DNA from: Rhodospirillaceae bacterium
Lineage (GTDB): Bacteria; Pseudomonadota; Alphaproteobacteria; Rhodospirillales; Rhodospirillaceae
Assembly (NCBI GenBank): GCA_018666155.1
Contig: JABJAH010000005.1
Span: 41,057-105,056 of the forward strand
Length of the DNA stretch: 64,000 nt
Direction of reading: 5' to 3'
Of the stretch, positions 16,671-25,235 are shown in pieces (position 1 is the first letter of the stretch; each line of letters opens with the position of its first letter). The notes beneath the pieces were generated by a model that saw only the letters and a program-made list of their open reading frames with translations, did no database searches and had not been told where the DNA came from. The translations under genes were made by a program, and so were the position numbers.

Positions 16671-18341
16671 TCAGCCCTGTGGTTCATTAATCTGAACGGT
16701 CTGGCGCCCAGATACGTTGTTCAGCACCTGTTTCGCGCCACTCGGCCACGATACCTCAATCCGGTCCACCGTATCGGTGTTGCCCAGGCCGAACATTAAA
16801 ATTGGGTCATTTGTCGAATTGTATCCATGCGCACTGGTGTGCTCTCGTATTTGCGAGAGTTCGCCGGAAACCACTTTGACCTTGGCCCCATACCCATTTT
16901 TATTACTTTTAGATCCGGAGAGGGCGACTTTGATCCACCCGTTGTCGTTACCCTGGTTCATGAGCAAATGGTTCTGTTGCGGAATATTGACCAGCTCGCT
17001 ATTGCTGTAGTAGGTGCGATTGGTCAAGAAGAGATCGGGAAAGCCGTCCTGATTAATATCTGCCGCTCCCACACCACTTCCGATCCCAAAACCTTCAGCG
17101 CCAGAGCCATCGGTTATGTCCGTAAACGTGTGGTCGCCGTTGTTTCTATATAGCTTGTTATATGCCGGTTCCCACGCGATATAGAACTGAACGAATGGCG
17201 CCATATCTAAGATAACGTCGTTTATTAGAACGTTGGAAAGGCCACCGTTGTTGACGTAGATATCGAGCAAACCATCGTTATCGAAGTCGGCCATGGTACA
17301 TCCACGCGCTCCACCTGGATCGCCGACCCCTGACGTTAGCGTGATATCTTCAAACCCGACTTCACCTTTTTCAGACAGTGTACTGATGATCAAGCGGTTG
17401 GCCTGATCCGCAGTGGGTAGATAGAAGTCAAAGTCTCCATCATTGTCGATGTCACCGATGCAGGCTCCGTTGGCATTTCCAGGGTTCAGAAAAGCAAACC
17501 CGTTTGGGCCACGCCGGTTCTTTGTGATGTCTGTAAACGTGCCGTCCGTATTGTTCACCAGAAGGATCTTTGATTCGCCTTCATTCGTTATCAGAAGGTC
17601 GACCCAGCCATCGTTATTGACGTCCGTCCAGTTCGGGGCGCCTTGAGAATTGGCCTCTAGAATTTTACCCTGAATGGCGACGCCAGACACATCAGTGACA
17701 TCCGTGAAAGTTCCATCCCCGTTGTTGCGAAAAAGTGCGTTTTCAACGTCGGAATCGGCGCATTTCCAGAACAGGTCAAGGTCGCCGTCGTTATCATAAT
17801 CACCCCAGGCGACCCCGGCACCGGTGTCTGAAACACCACCGATGCGCATGTCTTCCTCATTGTGCGCTCGCATTACACCAGCGGTACGCGTGACATTCTC
17901 AAAGGTAGCGGTGCCGGTTTCTGTTAGGAGATTTCTATAAACGGTCGTGGGTATATGTTCGCCGCGACCTGGTCCCGGGCCCATGTTTGATATGACGAGG
18001 TCTTGATCACCATCATTATCAAAGTCACCCCAAGAAGCGCCTCGGCTTAAACTTCCAGCGTTGTCGACACCTCTGGCCGCCGCGACGTCACGAAAAGTTC
18101 CCGTGCCGTCATTTTCCCACAGGCGGTTATTGATGCCTTCTGCCAAAGATTCCGCCGCTACGTAAATATCGAGATCTCCGTCGTTATCGTAATCGGCGAA
18201 TGCTGGCCCCGAACTGTTGACGGCCATATCCGTTACGCCGGCGGCATCGCTTACGTCCTCAAAAAGAATAGGTGGCGTGTCTGCGATAGCTGAGCTGGCA
18301 AAGAAGAGCCCAGCTGAGAAAGCGAATGTCCGTTGCTGCAT
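16671..18341 (-). CDS. Secreted FG-GAP/VCBS repeat protein with ASPIC/UnbV C-terminal domain (CRTAC1-like)
   Basis: The 556-residue protein has a signal peptide (residues 1-20, ending SSAIA). It has at least seven Asp-rich calcium-type blades, e.g. DYDNDGDLDIYV, DFDNDGDQDLVI, DVNNDGWVDLLI, DIDNDGDFDFYL and DINQDGFPDLFL, each opening a beta-propeller blade. The last 90 residues form an ASPIC/UnbV domain (NGYGAKVKV, IREHTSAHGYNSTNDPILMFGLG, VSWPSGAKQ). Such proteins are extracellular and bind calcium; their ligands are mostly unknown. It stands alone between the heptose-type and pseudaminic-acid blocks. A role at the cell surface with the glycan is possible. Confidence 0.88.
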   Translation of the reverse strand: MQQRTFAFSAGLFFASSAIADTPPILFEDVSDAAGVTDMAVNSSGPAFADYDNDGDLDIYVAAESLAEGINNRLWENDGTGTFRDVAAARGVDNAGSLSRGASWGDFDNDGDQDLVISNMGPGPGRGEHIPTTVYRNLLTETGTATFENVTRTAGVMRAHNEEDMRIGGVSDTGAGVAWGDYDNDGDLDLFWKCADSDVENALFRNNGDGTFTDVTDVSGVAIQGKILEANSQGAPNWTDVNNDGWVDLLITNEGESKILLVNNTDGTFTDITKNRRGPNGFAFLNPGNANGACIGDIDNDGDFDFYLPTADQANRLIISTLSEKGEVGFEDITLTSGVGDPGGARGCTMADFDNDGLLDIYVNNGGLSNVLINDVILDMAPFVQFYIAWEPAYNKLYRNNGDHTFTDITDGSGAEGFGIGSGVGAADINQDGFPDLFLTNRTYYSNSELVNIPQQNHLLMNQGNDNGWIKVALSGSKSNKNGYGAKVKVVSGELSQIREHTSAHGYNSTNDPILMFGLGNTDTVDRIEVSWPSGAKQVLNNVSGRQTVQINEPQG

Positions 18342-18438
18342 ATCAATCTCTTTTGGCTATTCAGGTATGCCGCATTGTGGGTGAGGGGGCGGCATAACCC
18401 AACGCCTGTCCAAGCGCTAACCACGGTGAGAACAGGCC

Positions 18439-19158
18439 TTACTCGAAGCCAAGAACGTCAAGTATACTTAGGCTTAAGGGCAAGATGTCTCGGGCGTGGT
18501 GAGCAATAAAGTCTCGAATGCCTTCGATTGGTACGACTTTAACATCCGAATACTCGTTGGTTTCTCTATCGCTAAAATATTTGTGAACGCCGGCAGTACT
18601 GATGGAAACGGATGCGCCGAGGATCAGATCAACGGAACGCTGCTCTTTATCTTCAAGTGCGATCAAAACGTCTTCAGTGCTGGATACTGATTCCGGAATA
18701 CCCAATTCTTCGACCAGCTCGGTTGTGAAAACCGCCTGCGTACTGAGAGTGCCATCCTGACTCTTAGCGGCATCGTCAAAAACGCCTGAAGGCACTAATT
18801 CCCAAAAACCTTGGTTAAGCATCACGGATTCAGACCGTTTGCCAAAAACCAAACCACCCTCGCATCGTACGACGCCAGTGCACGCGAGGGGTCGAATGCC
18901 CAATTCAACGAACAAAGAATCGTCTTGGTTCTGAGCATAAAATTGCTTGAACTCGGTTGGTCGGACAGTGATGCGATCTGGCTGGATATCCATGACGGAG
19001 TAAAGCGCGCCGTTAAACAAAGTGGGGCCGGGGGGGGGGATGGCGGCGGCCCAAATCTCATCGACTTTTGTTTTCAGCTCTTTTGAGATGATCTTTTTGT
19101 CACCTGAGATCCTGATCTCAAGGCCCGGCGAGATCGTATGCCTAACAATGTTAGTCAT
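18439..19158 (-). CDS. Nudix-hydrolase-like protein of the pseudaminic-acid block
   Basis: The 239-residue protein has a central stretch resembling a Nudix domain: GVVRCEGGLVFGKRSES, then WELVPSGVFDD, and FTTELVEELGI matching the REUxEExGU end of the Nudix box. The spacing between the G and the REL-like part is longer than usual owing to an insert (AAKSQDGTLSTQAV). The N-terminal 80 residues are a separate small domain seen before some Nudix proteins. It follows pseI by 14 bases in the same direction. It may hydrolyse a nucleotide sugar or a nucleoside diphosphate by-product; this is inference. Confidence 0.65.
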   Translation of the reverse strand: MTNIVRHTISPGLEIRISGDKKIISKELKTKVDEIWAAAIPPPGPTLFNGALYSVMDIQPDRITVRPTEFKQFYAQNQDDSLFVELGIRPLACTGVVRCEGGLVFGKRSESVMLNQGFWELVPSGVFDDAAKSQDGTLSTQAVFTTELVEELGIPESVSSTEDVLIALEDKEQRSVDLILGASVSISTAGVHKYFSDRETNEYSDVKVVPIEGIRDFIAHHARDILPLSLSILDVLGFE

Positions 19159-19172
19159 AGGCTAAGTGGATT

Positions 19173-20267
19173 TCATTTCTTGGTTACACCGGAGATCATC
19201 GACCAATCCACAGCTGCACCTCTTGCGATGTCACGGGTGCATTGACGCCCGAGGACGTCATCTAGGTGCTTGGGCGCAAGGCCATGACCTGGTCGTACTG
19301 ATCTAATCACAGTATCAGTAAAAACATCGCCTGCTTGCATGTCGTCGACAACGTAAAGTGATCGCCGAAAGGCTAAACTTCCTTTCTCTGAGTCTGTTGG
19401 TCCTTGGCGAATACCTCCGCGGGATCGCCACGCCGCGCGGCAATCTTCAACAACGGTACTTAGGGTGTCCGGTGTGAGCGAGAACTTTGAGTCCGCAGTT
19501 TCAGGTTCTTTGGCATCTATAACATGTTTTTCGATCATACAGGCGCCGAGAGCACAGGCCGCTATGGAAGATAACGCACCGGGTGTGTGATCTGAATATC
19601 CGACAAGGACTCCATAATGTTGACTGAGAAACGGAATCGTTAACAGGTTTGCATCATCTTCTTGGGATGGGTAAGCGCTGTTGCATTGCAATAAAATGAT
19701 ATCTTCAGCACCAGCAGAGCGGGCCGCGTTTACCGCATCTTTAATTTCTTCTGCAGTGCAGAGTCCAACCGAAATAATGAGTGGCCTACCCGTCTTCGCG
19801 CATGCGGCGATCAAACCATGGTCGACGGCTTCAAATGAGGCGATTTTGTAAGCTGGGGCGTCGAGATCCTGAAGCATGTCGATAGCGGCTTGATCAAACG
19901 GACTTGCGAATGGAATGAGACCGGCATCCTTACAAGCTGCGAATAGGTCAGGAAACCACTCGTAAGGTGTTGAGGCCTTCTTATAAAGGTCGTGCAACTT
20001 TTGGCCGGCCCAAGGGCTATCTCCGCTTGCGTAGAAGTCTGTACGGTCTACGTCTAACGTCAATGAATCTGCGGTGTATGCCTGAAATTTGACGGCGTCG
20101 GCTCCCGCATCAGCTGACGCGGCAATGATCTTAAGTGCGCGTTGAAAATCGCCGCCGTGATTGGCGGATAGTTCGGCCACAATAAAAGGTGGATGGTCTG
20201 GACCGACGGGTCTGTCCGCGATCATAACGGTCTGTTGTATCGGTGATGTGGTTTGTTTAGAGGGCAA
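19173..20267 (-). CDS. pseI: Pseudaminic acid synthase (NeuB family, SAF domain)
   Basis: The 364-residue enzyme condenses phosphoenolpyruvate with a 6-deoxy-diacetamido hexose to give pseudaminic acid. Visible features: FIVAELSANHGGDF (PseI/NeuB start), VKFQAYTADSLTLD, the PseI-type WAGQKLHDLYKKASTPYEWF, ASPFDQAAIDML, KIASFEA, LLQCNSAYP and GYSDHTPG, EKHVI near the metal-binding region. A C-terminal SAF/antifreeze-like domain (RSLYVVDDMQAGD ... VRPGHGLAPKHLDDVLGR) follows. The long reading starts at TTG 20267, with AGG upstream; an ATG at 20225 just before the core is the alternative. The WAGQKLHDLY stretch favours pseudaminic over legionaminic or sialic acid. Confidence 0.88.
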   Translation of the reverse strand: MPSKQTTSPIQQTVMIADRPVGPDHPPFIVAELSANHGGDFQRALKIIAASADAGADAVKFQAYTADSLTLDVDRTDFYASGDSPWAGQKLHDLYKKASTPYEWFPDLFAACKDAGLIPFASPFDQAAIDMLQDLDAPAYKIASFEAVDHGLIAACAKTGRPLIISVGLCTAEEIKDAVNAARSAGAEDIILLQCNSAYPSQEDDANLLTIPFLSQHYGVLVGYSDHTPGALSSIAACALGACMIEKHVIDAKEPETADSKFSLTPDTLSTVVEDCRAAWRSRGGIRQGPTDSEKGSLAFRRSLYVVDDMQAGDVFTDTVIRSVRPGHGLAPKHLDDVLGRQCTRDIARGAAVDWSMISGVTKK

Positions 20268-20281
20268 ATTCTTGGCCTGAT

Positions 20282-21616
20282 CTATTTCGAATACATAAGA
20301 AACAGACTGTCATCGAGCTTTTGCAGGCCGACGGTTTGATTCAGTCCGGCAAGGTTCGTCATCGCCTTCAGCCGCACAGCAAATTCTTGATTTTCGACTG
20401 TGAACTTGTCCCGCCATTCCTGTCTTCGTTCCAACTGATACCAAGGTTGTCCCGGGTTAAGAGCCCAGCTGTATGACGAATCAACGATACCTCCTTTATC
20501 TTTTATGAGGTTAATAAGACCATCCGCAATCTGAGCGGCTGACGTCCCGCCCTCTCTATCTGGATAGAATTCGTCTAACGTATCTAGGTATTGGCCTGTT
20601 TCGGTCATAGGCCCGCTCCCAGTCTGTATGAATGGCGTTAGAACGCCGATGGCTTGTTCGGCGTTCTGAACCGTTGGGTTTACCAAATTAGACATAATGT
20701 AAGCGTGTTGGGGCGCATTTGGCCGCGGTGTAATACTCAGGGCCGGGATGTCTAAGAGCGCGGCTTCCATGCCGGTTGAGCAAGTCGTATGGACGAGTGC
20801 TGTGCTGCCCAGAGTCCATGGAATATGCGGCGTGTTATTGGCAATAAGGACGTGTGGCGAAGAGCTATACTTGGCTTTCCAATATTCTGGGTCTTCTGCG
20901 GGATGTGGCCGTATGACTGCCGTGTAGCCCGGTAAACCGCTCTGCATCCATTCCACGACCTTCTCGAGCTCTGCCATGTTTGTGCGCTCCCAATCGAGCT
21001 CTGTTTCATAAGCAGCAACGCTGGCGGGGTCGTCGGGGACAAGGTGGCCCGTGCGAATAGCGATTTGTTTCGTATCCTCTCGCGCGTTCCAGATTGAATT
21101 TATCCAGCCGAAGTTCGTATTGAACAGTATGTAGGTGCCAACCTCATTGCGAATTTCAGCGGCTTTGTTTTCGAAACTAGCACGACCCCATTTGGTCAAT
21201 AGATCGATCCGCGGGTTGCCAGTGACGCAAACGCGGTCAGACAATTTGGGATACTGGCTAATAACAGTATCTGCATGCCGTTGGCCCTGTGCAAAGAACA
21301 CATCCAGAAATTCTGCAGCGGTTGGCCCCATGCCCGACTCAAAACAGGCGTCACAAGCGCAGGCGAGGACCTCTTCATCGCTCGCTGCGATCGCGTGTCC
21401 GGCCGCAGCAGCATCTTTCATGTAACCGGCTTGTATCTCATTGACAGTTTTGAATAGAAAAACGCCTGTCGGCATCGTGTAAAAGTTCTTAGACAACGCC
21501 CACTGCTGCCCGATAACGACATTCAAGCCTAGTTTAACCGCCTCGGCGGCAACCAGCAGACGGGCGTCAAGGTCCCGGGCCTTGAGCTCAAGGGAAATGT
21601 ATACGACTGGGTTCAT
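20282..21616 (-). CDS. Surface-carbohydrate biosynthesis protein, GT-B-like transferase
   Basis: The 444-residue protein begins VVYISLELKARDLDARLLVAAEAVKLGLNVVIGQQW, the opening of a family seen in nonulosonic-acid and capsule clusters and annotated as surface carbohydrate biosynthesis protein. The C-terminal half has AVIRPHPAEDPEYW, ALVHTTCSTGMEAALLDIPALSI and a His/Ser/Thr pocket, as in CDP-glycerol or Kdo-type GT-B transferases, which use CMP- or CDP-activated donors. Lying between pseI and pseF, it is the best candidate for the pseudaminic acid transferase. ATG start is 3 bases from the pseF stop. Confidence 0.75.
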   Translation of the reverse strand: MNPVVYISLELKARDLDARLLVAAEAVKLGLNVVIGQQWALSKNFYTMPTGVFLFKTVNEIQAGYMKDAAAAGHAIAASDEEVLACACDACFESGMGPTAAEFLDVFFAQGQRHADTVISQYPKLSDRVCVTGNPRIDLLTKWGRASFENKAAEIRNEVGTYILFNTNFGWINSIWNAREDTKQIAIRTGHLVPDDPASVAAYETELDWERTNMAELEKVVEWMQSGLPGYTAVIRPHPAEDPEYWKAKYSSSPHVLIANNTPHIPWTLGSTALVHTTCSTGMEAALLDIPALSITPRPNAPQHAYIMSNLVNPTVQNAEQAIGVLTPFIQTGSGPMTETGQYLDTLDEFYPDREGGTSAAQIADGLINLIKDKGGIVDSSYSWALNPGQPWYQLERRQEWRDKFTVENQEFAVRLKAMTNLAGLNQTVGLQKLDDSLFLMYSK

Positions 21617-21618
21617 AG

Positions 21619-22323
21619 CTATTGACTAGCTCGCTTCTGCGCATAGAACTTGAGGAGCTCAAAATCATCCACGGTATCAATATCCACTGATCGTTCGTGC
21701 GGCATCAGATGTCCCCTTAGTCCGGGTCCATAAAGTGATTTGTTCTCAAGGAACGCGGGAACATACACGGCATAAGTGGAGCCGTTGCCAAATACGAACT
21801 GAGGCGCATCTTGAGAGTTTAAATTTACGTGGTCTGGCCACACACTTTCTAACGAGTCATCTGTTCCAAACTTGAGAGCCTGATGAATTGGCCGGTCAGC
21901 CTGGCTGACAGCCATGGCGTAATCGCACACCCCTGGCTCAACCAGATCAACGACTGCAGAAATGTCCTCAGCCGTTCTCAATGGCGCGGTAGCGTAAAGG
22001 CACGCCAGAACGTCCCAGTTTTCGGCCTGATCTTGCTCATGCTCAAGTACATCAATCAGCACTGGTGCAGTTGTTGTCGCACTGTCCGCTAAAGCTGGAT
22101 CGCGCTTGAAAGGAATCGCTCCGAAGCTGGACGCCACATCAAGAATTTCGTCATCATCGGACGACGCCACAACTTTCTCAAAGCAGTTAGACTCGAGCGC
22201 AGCCAGAACTGTGTGAGCGAGGAGGGGCTTGCCTTCAAACTCGAGCAGTGCTTTTCGCGGTAGGCGCTGGGACCCGCCTCGTGCAGGAATCACAGCAATT
22301 CTGCGGTATTTCCCGCCACTCAT
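21619..22323 (-). CDS. pseF: CMP-pseudaminic acid cytidylyltransferase
   Basis: The 234-residue protein carries VIPARGGSQRLPRKALLEFEGKPLLAHTV, the CTP-binding start of NeuA/PseF enzymes, then VASSDDDEIL, CLYATAPLRTAEDI (the YATAP form typical of PseF) and VDIDTVDDFELL at the end. It activates pseudaminic acid with CTP. It is the first gene of the minus-strand Pse group and diverges from pseB across 141 bases. Length matches the family. Confidence 0.87.
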   Translation of the reverse strand: MSGGKYRRIAVIPARGGSQRLPRKALLEFEGKPLLAHTVLAALESNCFEKVVASSDDDEILDVASSFGAIPFKRDPALADSATTTAPVLIDVLEHEQDQAENWDVLACLYATAPLRTAEDISAVVDLVEPGVCDYAMAVSQADRPIHQALKFGTDDSLESVWPDHVNLNSQDAPQFVFGNGSTYAVYVPAFLENKSLYGPGLRGHLMPHERSVDIDTVDDFELLKFYAQKRASQ

Positions 22324-22464
22324 CTGTTTTGCCCCTCAATCACTAGTTCGTCGATTGTACCAGTCGCGATAAGATGGATCAACGAAAGCCCAAGTGCTTG
22401 CGTGACGCCTGGGTTGTCGATAAGCCAGAAGGTCAGAGCACTTTACAACGAGAGAAAATCGAGA
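22324..22464. promoter_or_regulatory. Divergent intergenic region between pseF and pseB
   Basis: These 141 bases separate the minus-strand pseF-transferase-pseI-Nudix group from plus-strand pseB-pseC and must hold both promoters if the groups are transcribed from here. No convincing -35/-10 pair or long inverted repeat was seen. The reading frame of pseB stays open back to a GTG at 22402, so part of this stretch could be coding. Confidence 0.4.
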
Positions 22465-23505
22465 ATGAGCACCTCATTTGCACCAGAAGGGCAAGAGCTA
22501 GAAGCTCTAAAAAAGCAAGTCGACGGGAATAGTATTCTGGTCACTGGCGGTACCGGCTCATTTGGACAGGCATTCGTCCGAACGGTTCTTGAAAAAATGT
22601 CTCCTCGCCGCGTGATCGTATTTTCTCGGGACGAATTCAAGCAATCGGAAATGCAGCGCGCAGCTTCTGCGGTGAACCATAAAAAACTGCGTTTTTTTAT
22701 TGGAGACGTTCGGGACCAACAGCGACTTGAGCTTGCCCTGCGTGATGTTGATATTGTCGTTCATGCAGCGGCCTTAAAACAAGTCGCGACCGCTGAATAC
22801 AACCCGTTTGAATGTATCCATACGAATGTAATCGGCGCTGAGAATATTGTGCGAGCCTCTTTGAAGACCGGCGTAAAGAAGGTCCTTGCTCTTTCGACAG
22901 ACAAGGCTGTGAATCCGATTAATCTATATGGCGCGAGCAAACTAGCGGCCGACAAAATCTTTACGGCGGCCAATCATTTGAGCGCAAAAACCGGCACCCG
23001 CTTTGCTGTCGTGCGCTATGGCAATGTTGCAGGGTCAAGAGGCAGTGTCGTGCCGCTGTTTCACCGGCTTGTAGTTGAACAATCTGATAGCGTTCCGATT
23101 ACTGATCCAAGAATGACCCGCTTTTGGGTCACGCTAGAGCAAGTCTGTGACTTCGTATTGTCCTCTCTGAGTGTGATGGAAGGCGGGGAGATATTTGTAC
23201 CGAAAATCCCCAGCGTCAGAATAACGGATCTAGCAACTGCGCTTGCCCCCACGTTACAGCAAACCGTTATCGGCATTCGCCCGGGTGAGAAGTTGCATGA
23301 GGTGTTGATTTCTGAAGATGAGGGCCATTTGACTAGGGACTGCGGCAATCATTTCGTTATTGCGCCCGCTTTCGACAACATGTTCGGTGCAAAGCGGAAG
23401 GGTGTTGATCAAGGGGTGCCGGTGGACGAACGTTTTTCCTATGTGAGCGATGGCAATGAGGCGTGGTTAGACGTTGCAGCATTGAAATCTCTACATGGCG
23501 CCTAG
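22465..23505 (+). CDS. pseB: UDP-N-acetylglucosamine 4,6-dehydratase (inverting)
   Basis: PseB starts the pseudaminic acid pathway, giving UDP-2-acetamido-2,6-dideoxy-L-arabino-4-hexulose. The protein shows ILVTGGTGSFGQAFVRTVLE, VFSRDEFKQSEMQ, FIGDVRDQQRL, HAAALKQV, ALSTDKAVNPINLYGASKLAADK (catalytic Asp-Lys and YxxxK), RYGNVAGSRGSVVPLF and TDPRMTRFW, all typical. I prefer ATG at 22465 (346 residues); the frame also opens at GTG 22402, adding 21 residues (TPGLSISQKV...), and neither start has a strong ribosome site. pseC follows after 12 bases. Confidence 0.9.
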   Translation: MSTSFAPEGQELEALKKQVDGNSILVTGGTGSFGQAFVRTVLEKMSPRRVIVFSRDEFKQSEMQRAASAVNHKKLRFFIGDVRDQQRLELALRDVDIVVHAAALKQVATAEYNPFECIHTNVIGAENIVRASLKTGVKKVLALSTDKAVNPINLYGASKLAADKIFTAANHLSAKTGTRFAVVRYGNVAGSRGSVVPLFHRLVVEQSDSVPITDPRMTRFWVTLEQVCDFVLSSLSVMEGGEIFVPKIPSVRITDLATALAPTLQQTVIGIRPGEKLHEVLISEDEGHLTRDCGNHFVIAPAFDNMFGAKRKGVDQGVPVDERFSYVSDGNEAWLDVAALKSLHGA

Positions 23506-23517
23506 CTAGAGCCTACT

Positions 23518-24705
23518 GTGCCTAAAACCCGCATTCCGCCGCTTCCCTATGGGCACCAATCTATCGATGAGCAGGATATTGCAGCCGTTGAAAAGGTGCT
23601 GCGAGACGACTGGATTACTCAAGGCCCCCGCATCCCAGCGTTTGAGGCCGCGGTCGCCGATCGAGTAGGAGCCCGGCACGGTGTAGCTGTTTCCTCCGGC
23701 ACGGCGGCCCTGCACAGCGCGTGTCTTGCTGCCGACCTAAAGGAGGGAACCGAAGCGATTGTGCCGGCCTTGACCTTCGGCGCGACGGCGGCGGCAGTTA
23801 GGCTGACAGGGGCCGAGGTCCGATTTGCGGATATCGATGATGAGACATTGGGTTTATCCGCCCAGACCGTTGATCCGCTGCTGACCCAAGAGACGAGGGC
23901 ACTACTGCCAGTCGACTTCGCCGGTCAGCCTTGTGATTGGGATGATTTGAACGCCATTGGAGCAAAGCCCGGCATTTTATCGATTGCTGATGCCGCGCAC
24001 GCCCTTGGGGCGTCCTACAAAGAGCAAAGCGTCGGGTCTTTGGCCGATATGACGTGCTTTTCGTTCCACCCGGTCAAGGCCATCACAACGGCAGAAGGCG
24101 GAATGACTGTCACCGGTTCGGATTCATTGGCTGATCGTCTGCGCAAGGTCCGTAATCATGGCATTAATCGTGATGCTTTGAGTTTCTCGCTGCCAGACCA
24201 AAATTCTGAAGATGTCGGTCCGTGGTACTACGAAATTCAAGATATCGGTCTGAACTACAGGATTTCGGATGTTCATTGTGCCCTGGGGCTTAGCCAGTTG
24301 GATAAGCTGGACATGTTCGTTAACAGGCGCAGCGTCCTAGCGGATCGCTATACGGCTGCTTTCTCTGGGTCTGAACTCATTCGTACGCCCCAAATTAAGT
24401 CGGATCGCTCCAGTGCATGGCACCTTTATGTCATCCGTCTGAACCTGGAGGCCATGGTTTGGTCCAGGCTGCAAGTTTTTGAAGCGCTGAGAGATCGCGG
24501 ACTGGGGGTGCAGGTTCACTATATGCCGCTTCATTTGCACCCGTACTATCGGGATCGATATGGCCACCAACGGGGTGATTTTCCTGTGGCCGAGGCCTAC
24601 TACGATGCCGCAATCACTTTGCCGCTCTTTCCGGCGATGACGGAGGGCGACGTTGATGATGTGGTCGATATTGTCTCGGACGTAATGAAGCTTGCTCGGA
24701 GATAG
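23518..24705 (+). CDS. pseC: UDP-4-amino-4,6-dideoxy-N-acetyl-beta-L-altrosamine transaminase (DegT/DnrJ/EryC1)
   Basis: The 395-residue PLP aminotransferase follows pseB directly. It has LPYGHQSIDEQDIAAVEKVLRDDWITQGP (PseC-type start), VSSGTAALH, PALTFGATAAAVRLTG, DAAHALGASY, and the Schiff-base Lys in SFHPVKAITTAEGG. C-terminal YMPLHLHPYYRDRYG is as in PseC. It aminates the 4-keto product of PseB. Start is GTG at 23518. A bidirectional terminator lies 20 bases downstream. The next pathway enzymes PseH and PseG are not encoded nearby. Confidence 0.88.
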   Translation: MPKTRIPPLPYGHQSIDEQDIAAVEKVLRDDWITQGPRIPAFEAAVADRVGARHGVAVSSGTAALHSACLAADLKEGTEAIVPALTFGATAAAVRLTGAEVRFADIDDETLGLSAQTVDPLLTQETRALLPVDFAGQPCDWDDLNAIGAKPGILSIADAAHALGASYKEQSVGSLADMTCFSFHPVKAITTAEGGMTVTGSDSLADRLRKVRNHGINRDALSFSLPDQNSEDVGPWYYEIQDIGLNYRISDVHCALGLSQLDKLDMFVNRRSVLADRYTAAFSGSELIRTPQIKSDRSSAWHLYVIRLNLEAMVWSRLQVFEALRDRGLGVQVHYMPLHLHPYYRDRYGHQRGDFPVAEAYYDAAITLPLFPAMTEGDVDDVVDIVSDVMKLARR

Positions 24706-24725
24706 AGCCGCCAACCCAAAAAGAA

Positions 24726-24754
24726 AAAGCCTGCCGTGAGACACGGCAGGCTTT
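24726..24754. terminator. Bidirectional rho-independent terminator between pseC and the H1-like gene
   Basis: A 13-bp perfect stem (AAAGCCTGCCGTG / CACGGCAGGCTTT) with a 3-base loop is followed by CTTTGTATTT on the plus strand and preceded by an A-rich run that becomes a T-rich tail on the minus strand. It sits between convergent genes ending at 24705 and 24788 and marks the edge of the glycan island. Confidence 0.88.
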
Positions 24755-24787
24755 CTTTGTATTTGCTGTATGAGCTGACTAAAGCTA

Positions 24788-25171
24788 CTAGCGTTTCCGA
24801 GCAGCCGGACGACGCTTAGAAGCGGCTTTCCGCTTAGTTGCTTTCTTCTTAGCTGCTTTACGCTTAGGAGCTTTTTTCTTAGCTGCTTTCTTCTTAGCTG
24901 CTTTACGCTTAGGAGCTTTTTTCTTAGCTGCTTTCTTCTTAGCTGCTTTACGCTTAGGAGCTTTTTTCTTAGCTGCTTTCTTCTTCGCGGCCTTACGCTT
25001 AGGAGCTTTTTTCTTCGCAGCTTTTTTCTTTGCAGCTTTCCGCTTAGGAGCGGCCTTCTTCTTCGCTGCTTTTTTCTTCGCAGGCTTCCGCTTAGGAGCC
25101 GCTTTTTTCTTCGCAGCTTTACGCTTAGGAGCTGCCTTCTTCTTCGCTTTAGTCTTCTTCTTAACTGCCAT
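24788..25171 (-). CDS. Histone H1-like Lys/Ala/Pro repeat DNA-binding protein
   Basis: The 127-residue protein is almost entirely Lys, Ala, Pro and Arg, in repeats of KKKAPKRKAAKKKAA type. This composition is seen in bacterial H1-like nucleoid proteins (BpH1/Hc1 C-terminal tails, AlgP). It has no globular domain and should be disordered until bound to DNA or other polyanions. ATG at 25171 (MAVKKKTKAKKK) is chosen: AGGGG precedes it by 11 bases, and the longer frame to 25204 adds an unrelated hydrophobic lead. The coding DNA has 45-bp in-frame repeats, so length is likely variable among strains. A 9-bp-arm inverted repeat lies upstream at 25236. Confidence 0.85.
   Translation of the reverse strand: MAVKKKTKAKKKAAPKRKAAKKKAAPKRKPAKKKAAKKKAAPKRKAAKKKAAKKKAPKRKAAKKKAAKKKAPKRKAAKKKAAKKKAPKRKAAKKKAAKKKAPKRKAAKKKATKRKAASKRRPAARKR
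24862..25041. repeat. 45-bp in-frame tandem repeat inside the H1-like gene
   Basis: The motif GCTTAGGAGC recurs at 24862, 24907, 24952, 24997 and 25042, exactly 45 bases apart. The first two units are near identical at the DNA level and the third and fourth drift at synonymous sites (e.g. TTAGCTGC versus TCGCGGCC). Each unit encodes 15 residues of the form APKRKAAKKKAAKKK. Two further GCTTAGGAGC copies at 25090 and 25123 are out of phase. Confidence 0.9.
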
Positions 25172-25235
25172 AGTGATTAGATCCCCTGCAGTGGTTAACA
25201 ACAATAATTCGCCGAAAGGACAATTATATTATCAC

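Noticed and set aside
24862..25130. CRISPR-like regular repeats
   Set aside because: The 45-bp units are contiguous, have no unique spacers and keep the reading frame of a Lys/Ala protein.
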